DNA of 33,619 bases from Chromera velia. Taxonomy: Eukaryota > Sar > Chromeraceae. Both the position numbers and the translations under genes were made by a program. Positions 20,975 through 30,946 of this stretch are shown piece by piece. Below the pieces are notes generated by a model. It worked only from the letters and a program-made list of their open reading frames with translations. It made no database searches and had not been told where the DNA came from. Numbering within the stretch: position 1 is the stretch's first letter; each line of letters starts with the position of its first letter. The DNA is taken from NCBI GenBank assembly GCA_018398765.1, contig JAHBMJ010001214.1, positions 1 to 33,619 of the forward strand, given 5' to 3'.

Positions 20975-23900
20975 GTGTGTCTGTCTGTCTGTGCAGAGCG
21001 TCCGGATCGAACGGGGCTGGAGGCGGCAGCACTGACGGGTCTGGAGGTCCCCCCCTGAACATGGGGGACAAACTCCCTTTTGAACGGAAAGTCAGTGAGA
21101 GTGTTTGTTTTTTTTTATTCAAGACGCCACAAAGAAAAAAGCGAGTCTCAACTCTTTTCCTTTCGCTGCTCCGCTTCGCTTTCGACTGGTTGATGTACTT
21201 GGCGAAAGTCCGTTGCAGTGCTTCCTAGATCAAAGTATTCGAATACTCCCTTGATCTTGGGAAAGTCGAGTGATCATTCTGGAACTGCCTGTACTTGCTC
21301 TTCCTGCTGTCTCGATGTAGACAAGCAGTGACTTTCATGTTTCATTCTCTTATTCGAGTTCCCCTTGGTACAGAAAGTAAGGAAGGAAGGAACGAACGAG
21401 TGAAGCAACACCACGAGCTGACTGTGTGTGACTGACTGCTTTGCTGACAGGACGTGTGGGACATCCGTTGGGCCTCCGACAACCCCGACTTGTTTGCCAT
21501 CATGGAGAAGACCCGGATGTATGTCGTCAGAGGTCAGTCAGTCAGTCAGTCAGTCTGGCAGTCGGCAAGCTTTTTGTAGATTGGTACGTTTTCTTTCTCA
21601 TTAGGGCCAGAAATGAGCCCACGAGACGAGACACAAAAGGTACCAAACAAAACAGTCCTTCACGCAGAATGCAGAGAGAAGAGAAGAGAAAAGACGAAAA
21701 GGTGATTTTCGGATTGAAGCCCGCGATTACTTCCGACGTTGGCATTGAGTGTCTGACACTATGTGATGTTCGATCTCGGAATGTAATTCTGCCAGACATG
21801 CAATTTGTGATTCAGGCTCTTCGTTGCTTCTGAGCGTTGGCACTGATCTCTTTCGCACCGTGATCCATTCAGCTCGGTATGAAGGCTTGATGTCTTTCCA
21901 CGCTTTCTTTCCAGTTCTCTTTTTGATATAACTCTTCCGTTCTCTTCTCTTCGCTTCCTCTTGTCTTCTCCCCCCTCCCTGCCTGCCTGCCTGCCTGCCT
22001 GCCTGCAGGGTCCCAGCCAGAGGAGCCGATCTTGTCGAATGGGTACATCTGTTCCTTCAAGGATCTCAAAATTCAGGTGCGTGCGTCAGATTTCTTTCGT
22101 CTCCGGGCAGACTAGAGAAAGGGAAAGCGAAGGCTGATTGACCGACGGCCAGACTGACTACATGAAGACAAAGGTGGGGGAGCAACAAAGACAATAGACA
22201 AAAAAGATCAAATAGAGAAGGACGAGTGACATGAACGGAGCCTGTGAAGAAGAAAGCATGATGACACACGCACGATACCGACCGACATTCAACCAGGAAG
22301 AGCCAGTCTTGCTCCCTATGTGGTTGACAACCGCGATCATTCATGCAGACACGCGGAAGCAGTAGTCAAAGTGGGCAGAAGAGACACAGACACTGCCTTT
22401 GCGGAAAGAAAGAAGTTAGAAGAGATCACAAAAGGGCATTGTGTATTCGTGCGTGGATCTCACCTTGCTTTGCTTAGTTTTTTCCTATTTTGTTGCTCTG
22501 CTCTACGTGTACTTGACATTTACACCCCTTCCCATTTCTTCTTTCTGTATGCCTTTTGCGTTCATTTCTTCCCCTTCTGCCTTCCTCTTTCCTCAGAGTG
22601 TACTAATGGATGAGGTGATGAAGACCCCCGAGGCTCCGAAGAAAGACGTGCTCCTAGAGTTGGAGACCAAATCTTTGAGGGACACCAGAGACATTGTGGT
22701 CGGTTGGATGTATGTTTCTCTCACTCCCTTTCTCTCTACATGTGCGCGAGAGAGGTAGAGATCACCGTAGAGAGAGAAGGCATTTTTGGCTTTGAAGGTT
22801 GGCATCATTTCAGAAGTGTCCTGAAATACATGGGATGGCGCATATGGCCAGAGTGAAAATGCCGAAGTTTCCTGCACCGCATTCTTTCTCTTTCCCGTTC
22901 TACCCGGCCGTTCGCTGCGCCTACACGCACACAAAATTTTGTTTGTTCATATTGCGAGTGAGTGAATGTGCAGACAAAGGTCTCGAACCTGAAGGACGCT
23001 CTGGCATACGTCGATCAGAACCCTCATCCCCGTCTCTGGAGGGTCAGTCAGTCACTTAGTTAGTCAGGGAAGAAGGAATTGTGCTTTGGCGACCATTCAA
23101 TGAAGAGAAAAGTCCATTTTTGTCTCAGTCAGTTCAGTCAGCAAGATGTTGTGCTATCCGTCTCATGGGTTTCGTTTGTCGATCGTGAGTGTTTTCTTTC
23201 TTTCTTTCTTTCTTCCTTCCTTCCTTCCTTCCTTCCTTTCTTTCCTTCCTTCCTTCCTTCCTTCCTTCCTCTTTCACGAACAGCCAAACAGATGTGTTTA
23301 ATTTCTTTGATGATTCGATGCTCTCTCTATGTGGGTTTTTTCCCTTCCGCCCGGAGTGATTGCAGCTCCTTGCAGAGGCAGCCCTCGACCACCTGGACCT
23401 CTCAGTGGCAGAGAAGGTCGGTCTGGTCTTGCAACTTGGAGTCTGTAACAGTGAGGGTCTGCATGGATGCATGAGAATGTCTTCTGAGGGGAAAAGGCAG
23501 AACTGAAAGCAAGTGTCAGCCAAAATCATAGATAGGGGAGTAGCAATTTCGATTTGCCGACAGAAATAGAAGTGCAGTGGTTGTTCTCTTCTGCCGTGCT
23601 TTGCTGCCGTTCGTCTTCCGCCAACGTCACTCACTCGGTGACCGTGGTCCTTCTGTTTGCCCCCCTTGCGCCTTCTTCCTCTGCTTCGTCCTTCCTCTCG
23701 TCTCGCCAGCTTTGGTCTTGTGGTGCTGCCTTCATTTTTCCTCCAAGTACTTTGTTCTTGTCGATGTGTCCCTGTGTGTATCCAGTCACGGTTGTCATGA
23801 GAGAGAGTTCTTGCGGGAAGCTCATAATGAAAAAGAAGACGTATATAAATTCACCCGCTTCCCATTTCACCCCTTCTTCGTCCCCTTCATATTCGTCCTC

Positions 23901-24647
23901 ACGCAGGCGTTTGTAAGGCACGGGGACTACCAGGGCATCCAGTTCATCAAGAGGCTGAGGGTCCTGGAGGACACCGTCAAGCAGAAAGCAGAAATCGCTG
24001 CGTATTTTACGGTGAGTGGAGAGACAGTGGGAGCCCAGTCAATAAACAGGGAGGGAGAGAGGACTTTCGGTGATCATGAATGCATAGATGATGAGGCCAG
24101 CATGCGTTTGGCTGCTTTCCTGGTGAAAAAGGCCGGAGGGGGGGAGTGAGTGATGGTACCGTCCACCCGAAGAGCTGGGTGGGTGGAGTAGAATTTGAAG
24201 CCGAGAGGCCGTTCCTTTATGCCACACGACAGTCTGCTGTCAGGGTCAAAGAAATCATTACGTGTCTTTGAGGCTTGTTCGCTTTCTTTTTTTGAGCCTC
24301 TCGTGGCATCCTGTAAAACAGTAAGTATTTAGCAGATTGCGCACCCACATGCATCATCCTCGTACTTTTCTTTTCTTCAGTTTCTTGATCTCCTCTTGTG
24401 TCTGAATCGTTTCTCTGCAGCGCTTTGATGAGGCCGAGCAGCTGTACAGGGACATCGACAGGAAAGATCTTGCGCTAGACCTTCGAATCAAATTAGGTAC
24501 GTCTCTCTCTCTGTGTCTCTCTCTCTTTCTCTGTGTGGCCATGGACGCCTTTTGCTATCAAACTGCATTTTTCTATGGGATGTTGTGGGTCAGTCAGCAG
24601 GGCAGACGAGAAAATTGTGTCAGGCAAGATCCAATGGTCTTCGCACA

Positions 24648-24715
<68 letters not shown>

Positions 24716-24738
24716 TGTGTGTGTGTGTTTGTGTGTGT

Positions 24739-24775
<37 letters not shown>

Positions 24776-27401
24776 GTCTGCAGGAGACTGGTTCCGAGTC
24801 CTCCACATCGCTCAGTCGGGCGTGGGTGGTCAGGACATTCTCCAGCAAGCCTTCAATGAGATCGGAAATTACTATGCAGGTCGGCCTTGGGCAATTACTT
24901 GGAGGAGACCGAGGTTTGTACGCATGAGAAACAGTTTGAAAGAGAACTCAGATGAAGAAAAAGAATCGGCGTGCAGGAAACAAACACACACGCGCCGACA
25001 GGGGGACGCTCATAAATTCATTGACACACAAATAGAGCACGACAAAGACGGTAGGAGGGAGCGAAAGGGACTGACTGACAAATTGACTTCTTCCAGGCCC
25101 CCTCATTTGTTCACATAAAAGCTGAACGCTGTCGTTGTTCAAGGGAGCTTTGCATTCTTCATTTCTTTGCTTCACTCATTCGCATGCAGACCGAACCAGG
25201 TGGGGACCTGCAGCCCAAAACTTCGCAAAGGCCGGAAACGTGACGGCGTTGATCAACGCGTACTATCTCAATGAGGTCGGTGGGTGGGATGGTGGGTGGG
25301 TGGGTGAATTGGTGTGCGAATTGGTGTGCAGGTCGGAAACGTAAAGGGTTGTGTCTGTCCGCCAGTCCGTCTTCCCGTCTGTTCCTTAGTCTTTATTTTT
25401 TGGTGTCAAGCCTTTGTTGTGTGTCCAGGTCCATGCAGTCGCTCTACCTGATCCGTTCCCGCACTCCGCTCTTTTGTTGTCTGAAAGACCATATGCTCTC
25501 TCTCTCTCTCTCTCTCTTTCTCTCTGCCTGACTGTCTCTGTGCGTGCAGGACTTTGCGGGACTGAAGGCCCTCATACCGGAGCTCCCTCCAGAGTCGCCT
25601 CTGCTGATCACAATCGGCAACCACTTCACTGCTGTGAGTCAGTTCTCTCTGCTGTGTCTTTTAACCCCCGGTCGGTTTTCAGCTGTTTGTGATACCTCAA
25701 CCTGTCGTCGAAACCACTTCTGTCCTTTCCATGAGACCGCTTCTGGAGCAGAATGCGTTTTGGTAACAGAAAACAATCAGCCGTTAGAGAGGAGGGATCC
25801 ATGACATTCACGCACGGACGTGGCGCGCACATAAGAAGAAGAGAGAGCGAACTTTTTTCACCCAACTCATCACCGTCTGAACGCCTCTATCCCACACACT
25901 TTAAGCAAGGTGTCTGACACAAAAGAAAGTCGGAAGCAGAAGCAGATTTTCTCACAACATTCTCTTCCGTCCTTCTCTGTATGCTCCTTCTCCTTCAGGT
26001 CGGCCAATGTGAAGAGGCGGTCTCTGCCTTCATCCGCTACGGGGACACAAAGGCTGCAGTGGACGCGTGTGTTCTCCTGAACAATTGGGACGTGGCTGTC
26101 CAACTGGCCGAGCAGCACGAGTTCCCTCAGATTGAGGGCCTGTTGAGTAAATACGCAAAGCATCTGCTCGGAAAGAACAAAAAGGTCAGGGAGGATTACC
26201 AGCGAGAGGGAAGGGGAAGATTTTCGAGAGAGCACGGCATTGCTTTCTGGTCCTTTTTTGTATTTTCCATTTCTTTTCAGTCTCACTGGGGCGTGCTCGC
26301 CCTTGAAAAGCTTGTTCTGCGGCTTTCTGCCGGAGAGAACAGCTAATTTTCCACACACATGACGAAGCTTCTGCTTTCGTTTCGTTGTGTCTCTCACTGC
26401 TTTGCGTTTTTTGGTCCTGCAGTTGGAAGCCTGTCAGCTTTTCAGACGCGCAGAACGCCACGCTGAAGCGGCGAAGCTGTTGGTGGAGGTGGCAGAGGGG
26501 CAGATGCCGGGGAGGGCACGGGCAGGCTCTAGTTCGGCGGTGGACTCGTTGGGGGGGCTGGCAAGGGGGGACCCCGGCAGTCTTCTGCAAGGTGGAGGGG
26601 GGGGCCTGCGGAATGGTGCGTTGCCTGGGCCCATTCCTCACCCTGACCGTCTGAAGAAACTGTACCTGTTGGCATCGCTGGAAGTTGAGAAGCTGAAAGC
26701 AAAATCCCTGAATGTCGGGGGGGACGGGACGAAGGCGACGGGAGTGACGGGTGTGAAGGCGACGCTGGACTCTCTCGTGACGGCAGACCAGGCGATGTCG
26801 GGGGAGCGGCTTCTCGAGAAAGATTCACCCTGGAGAGGAGCGGAGGCCCACCACCTCTACATGCTCGTGCACAGATTGTTGCTGGAAAAGTGCGTGTACA
26901 AACCTTGCTTTCATGGTGTTTGTGACGGACTAGCAAAGGAGAAAGAAAGGTGGCAGAACAAGCAGGGAGTGAGAAAATGGAGCAATCACTGCACAGCTGG
27001 GCGGGATGGTACATGTCTGTTGCTTGTGTTTTGTTTTGCCTTTTCATAATAACTCACTGGCGCATTTGTTCATGTCTAAGGGTGGTTGTGCAAGGATGTC
27101 CCATATCTTCGGAATGGCTTTTGTGTGGTTTTTGCCCAGTGGGCAAGCCATTGTTTTTGTTTCCCTTCTTGACCAGAGGGCGAGAGAATTCTAAGGTGAT
27201 GCGGGAAGGAAACGGAAGGCCAGAAGAGGAGGAGTCGGGCACTCATCATTTCGAAAGGAGAGTTGTGTCTCTGTCACCGTGATCGTTTTTTCTGAGGTCT
27301 GAAAACTCCTTTCTGCTCGCTCGCTCTACTTTCCTCCCAGTCACCCATGCCTCGTTGTTGTCCTCCTCCCTCGTCACTTTCTTTGTTTCTTCCTTTCTTC
27401 C

Positions 27402-27458
<57 letters not shown>

Positions 27459-28244
27459 CTGTTTTTCTTTTTTGCAGAAAGGTTGAGGGAGCCATGCGTG
27501 CGGCTCTCCACTTGTCAGAGTATGAGGATCAGCTGGGGGTCGTGACGGTTTGGTCTCTCGTTGCGCTCTGCTGCTTCTACAACCGCTTCTACCTCCAGTG
27601 CTCCCGGGCGTTCACCAAGCTGGAAGCCTCACAGGAAATATCGGAGGTCGGTAGGAAGGGGGTCTTTCAGATGGTGAATGCCTGTATGAAGTTGCACGCC
27701 AAAGTAGGTTAGGGAGAGGCAAACAATTGCCAACGAAGAGGTGTCATGTCCTGACTTCTTTCTTTGTAGTGTGAAGATATGTAAGTCTCCTTGTGCGTTC
27801 TGTTCTCGCCGTCTGTCAGTCAGTGTGTCTCGCTTTCTTTCTCTCTGTCTGACACAGACTCTCGGTCTTTTGAAAAGGAAAAACATCGAAACTTTTGTTC
27901 CATTCTGCACGATTCCACAGGTTGACCCTCTGTGCCGCCAACCCACCCCAGGGTTCGTCTGGGCTCTCTTTTTCTCGCGTCGTGTCTGTCCCTCTCGCGG
28001 TGTGTCTGCCTCTCCAACGGTGTTTCTCTTCCTCCTTGTTCACCATGGTTCTGCAGGACAACCGGTCGAAGTACGAAGAGCTTGCTCTGTCAATTTTCAC
28101 AAAGTAGGTTTGAAAAGAAATAGAAGGGAACGAAGAGAAAAGCGAGATGGTGGTCCGACGAAACTCTTTTATTTATGTATCTTTGAATTGGACAGCAAAG
28201 TTGTCGCTTGCAATCTGCAGCAGGGGCAAATCTCTCTCTCTCTC

Positions 28245-28281
<37 letters not shown>

Positions 28282-29355
28282 GTATGTTGCTGTTCGTCTC
28301 TGTGTCGGCTTGCCTGTGTGCCAACACGCCTTCCTGGAAAAGTGTGTGTGTCTATGTGTCTATGCGCTCGCAGGTTTCCTCCTCAGGATCCGCAAACGAA
28401 AAAGCACCCCTGTCCCCGGTGTCAGGCTTCCATTCCGGACATTGCCGCGACCTGCAGAGACTGCGGGGAGCGTTTGAAGTTTTGTTGTGCGACAGGCCGA
28501 ACGCTGTTCATTCGGTCGGGGGACGCAGCCAGGGGCGGGAGGTCACTTCAGGACGCGTCGGGGGAGGCAGTGTATCGGTGTCGTGAGTGCAAGTGAGTCA
28601 TCCCTCCTTCCACTTTCCCTTCTCCTGTCTCTCCCTCGATCTTGTTCTGTTGGGACCCTCTCGCTGTCTCTGTCTCGTTCTTGACTGATAGTTGGCTCTG
28701 AGACAGACATAGAGAGCCTTGTGGGGAGTGAGGTTTGGGTTCTCTCAGAAACTTCTGTAGCCCCTGGAAGTGAACGAGAGGGAGAGAGGGTGGATAGAAG
28801 ACAGCGGTAGCAAGAAAAAGCTGAGAGAATGCAAAAGGGTACAGTGCCATTGAAAGGCGAGGAAGACAACCTCTGGAAGGCGAGGAAGACAACCTCTATC
28901 CATGTGTCTTTCTGTCCCATTGTTTCTGGCTCCGTCTGTTTGTTCAAACTGCTTCCGTTTTGTTGTGAGGGAGACGAGCGCCATGCGTTGATTCGAGGTT
29001 TGAAGTGAATGCGAAAAGGCAGAATGCCCAGGAGAGGGGTGAATGTGCTTTGGGAGTGCTGGGTATTTGAGATTCTCTGCCACGCTCTGTGACCGTGGGT
29101 CTCCTACCTTTACATCAAAAACTATGCTGCCCTGACAAATTCAGGACATGAAAGTGGAACACGCAGACTGTCCGTTCCCCCCCCCAAAGCATTCCTGGCT
29201 TATTTTTCCGTCAATAGCCTGCGTATCTTTGTGTTGTTCTCTATCCCTGTTCATATATTTATGAGCGCTTCTGTGCGTGCAGGCACTTCACGTTGGAAAA
29301 TGAGGTGACTCGATTTCGGAACTGCCCTTTCTGTCACGCACCTGTGGGAGTCTGA
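15642..29355 (+). CDS. WDR35: IFT121 / WDR35, IFT-A complex subunit (28 exons, 1293 aa)
   Basis: IFT121 is a core IFT-A subunit for retrograde intraflagellar transport and ciliary entry of membrane proteins. Exons: 15642-15858, 15987-16077, 16329-16473, 16931-17083, 17430-17497, 17759-18127, 18526-18699, 19049-19272, 19581-19767, 20011-20100, 20343-20432, 20997-21090, 21451-21532, 22009-22076, 22597-22698, 22974-23042, 23366-23416, 23907-24011, 24421-24496, 24784-24879, 25190-25275, 25550-25633, 25999-26184, 26423-26889, 27478-27646, 28057-28103, 28374-28592, 29283-29355. These sum to 3882 nt and every phase agrees. The start [12 protein letters not shown], then [32 protein letters not shown] and DVWDIRW, follow WDR35 through two WD40 propellers (about residues 1-640). 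TPR-like helices follow ([24 protein letters not shown]). The C-terminus has four CxxC pairs (1210/1213, 1224/1227, 1266/1269, 1284/1287) ending CPFCHAPVG, a zinc-ribbon tail. It is longer than the roughly 1180-residue human protein because of Gly-rich inserts (exons 6, 12, 24). Confidence 0.97.
16244..16310 (+). repeat. (GT)n microsatellite upstream of IFT121 exon 3
   Basis: An interrupted GT run ending about 18 nt before the exon 3 acceptor TTTTCAG. Similar GT runs sit before or within introns at 18747-18777, 20491-20520 and 28244-28277. Confidence 0.95.
18091..18231 (+). repeat. 44-bp duplication of an IFT121 exon end plus splice donor
   Basis: Copy 1 (18091-18134) is the last 37 nt of exon 6 with its donor CA|GTCAGT. 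Copy 2 (18188-18231) differs at one base and repeats the exon end and donor inside intron 6. Between them lie 53 AT-rich nt unlike the surrounding sequence. The offset is 97 nt, not a multiple of three. Joining from copy 1 to exon 7 gives the expected IRPQYQFSYF, so copy 1 is taken as the true donor and copy 2 as a decoy or alternative donor. Confidence 0.9.
20449..20478 (+). repeat. (GGTT)n array just inside IFT121 intron 11
   Basis: Begins about 15 nt after the exon 11 donor GTCCGT and is followed by a (GT)n run at 20491-20520. Confidence 0.95.
20843..20897 (+). repeat. 55-nt dispersed element, copy in IFT121 intron 11
   Basis: Plus-strand partner of the BBS7 intronic copy (53 of 55 identical). 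It reads TTGTCTATTGTGTCCATGAA, then a purine tract, then ACATATAGTCTG, and passes directly into a (GTCT)n array. Both copies lie in the sense orientation of their host genes. Confidence 0.9.
20891..20995 (+). repeat. (GTCT)n array forming the 3' end of IFT121 intron 11
   Basis: About 100 nt of GTCT units with GTGT interruptions run straight into the exon 12 acceptor GTGCAG at 20991-20996, so the array itself serves as the pyrimidine-containing tract before the splice site. Confidence 0.95.
23188..23272 (+). repeat. (CTTT)n/(CCTT)n tract in IFT121 intron 16
   Basis: A pure pyrimidine run of tetranucleotides, the complement of the GGAA/GAAA units found in the BBS7 tract at 9024-9357. It lies about 95 nt before the exon 17 acceptor. 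Confidence 0.95.
24652..24775 (+). repeat. Long (GT)n array in IFT121 intron 19
   Basis: About 120 nt of GT with rare C or A interruptions. It ends at TTGTCTGCAG, the acceptor of exon 20, so it occupies the place of the polypyrimidine tract. Confidence 0.95.
27411..27461 (+). repeat. (CT)n(CTTT)n tract upstream of IFT121 exon 25
   Basis: A CT run passes into CTTT units and then into TTTTTGCAG, the acceptor of exon 25. Confidence 0.95.
28852..28897 (+). repeat. 23-bp tandem duplication in IFT121 intron 27
   Basis: Two adjacent 23-mers containing GGCGAGGAAGACAACCTCT (28852-28874 and 28875-28897) differ at one base. Intron 27 (690 nt) is the longest intron of the gene. Confidence 0.9.
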
Positions 29356-30946
29356 TTGATCTCTTAGTTTATCATGATTCGTTCGTCGTACATGCTTGGA
29401 TGTGGATTTATTCTTGACAATAAGATAGTATATGATTTTCAACCCATGCAGCTAAAAACCTAGCTGCAAACTACTGCAAACTTAATTAGTGTATACATCA
29501 CTTAAAAAGTTTATTTACAGCTAGATTTACAAGATTCAAATTCAATCACTGATTGACTGAGTTATATATGAAGTTTGTTCTCAATGTTCCTAGCAACGTC
29601 CTGATTATACTGCTATTATGGTATCTAATATAGTATTAATTCTAGTGTTAGTTTTGGTCAGTCATATATTCAGACTGTCTAATATATTAGCAATGATTAA
29701 AAAAAAAGTGTATATACCTCCAACCATAGCAGTATTACTTCCGTTTAACTTAATTTTATATTTACTAAGTTTGAGCAGCATACTACAGTTTAGAATCTAA
29801 GAATCATTAAGTACGTTGCATCATATGCAATAATATGCATTTATTCTTGATATAGCGGGAACTTGAAGGCCTAACATGGAACTTACCAATCAATCAATCA
29901 ATCGATCAATCAATTAATACAAAAAATATAGAAATTATTAGACTATAGTCACAGAAATTACGAATAAGATAAGCATAGTACCATACATGTTATGTCTGTG
30001 AACTATAGGGTAGTGGAACTAGTTCAACTTGAAGATGTTTACAGTTATTTTTACTATGATGATAATAATGATTAAATTCAGATTAATTAAGAAAGTACGC
30101 CTCAAACAGCCTGAGCTTGGCCCTAAGGTGAAAGCATTTTTCTTTTCAAAGCTTCAAAATTGAGTTTTTATATTTGTATTGGCCCATTCTATTTTTTTTT
30201 CTATTTGTCCGAGAGAGTCATCAATCCAGTTTATGACTTGATCTACGACATTTTTTTTCAGGCTAACATTTGACGGAATCAGAACACGCGCCTATTTTTG
30301 AAAACGATTCTGCTGAGAGGAATCAGAACACGCGTCCATTTTTGAAAACGATTCTGCTGATATGTACTGGACCACACAGCTGTTGCCGTGGATAGAGAAC
30401 CGAATTCAACAAATCGAAATAGCCAAATTAGAGGATCGGGAATTCCAAATTCCACGGCACGAATTCTCATACATTTTTCTTTAAATACGTGACTGTCCCC
30501 TGAGCCAGGAGACAGTAAGATTCTGAACTGGCTTTACTGCAGGCTGTGCCTTAGCCAGGTCCCCCCTTTCCCCAAAGTTTGCCCTCCGAGCAATCCCCTG
30601 GCCTTCTTGCCCCTCCCACCCCCCCAATCTCCCTTTGTCCGTTACTCCAAGCGACCAATTGTTCTATTGATCGGCCCCTTCCCTTCAGACCTCGCAGCGA
30701 AAACGATTCCCTGTGCTCCGGCAAACGATTTGTTTTTTCCAAACAGCGCCGCGTATATAAGACAAGTCAAAACGCGATTCTTTCGAAAAGAGATCTTAGG
30801 ACCGCGTAAATCATTCCATTGGGAGATGCATCGCAGGGATCAATAGAAAAGAAAAGCTCCCATGCATCGACAGGTACAAAGGGATGAACAGAAAGGAAGA
30901 AAAGGGGAGGGGAAGAAGGAACACACAGAAAAGAAGAATGTGGAAG
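29356..30946. other. AT-rich tail-to-tail spacer between IFT121 and the right-hand gene
   Basis: Two convergent genes end here, so it should hold two 3' UTRs. From about 29360 to 30480 it is strongly AT-rich, with an ATCA microsatellite at 29890-29917. It becomes balanced from about 30500. No ORF resembles a known protein. Confidence 0.5.
30275..30360. repeat. 42-bp tandem duplication
   Basis: Copies at 30275-30316 and 30319-30360 share GGAATCAGAACACGCG and a following AT-rich half ending GATTCTGCTGA, with two differences and a 44-bp period. It lies in an otherwise unremarkable spacer. Confidence 0.9.

Noticed and set aside
20889-20997. Regular repeats resembling a CRISPR array
   Set aside because: Simple (GTCT)n microsatellite with no spacers, inside a eukaryotic intron.
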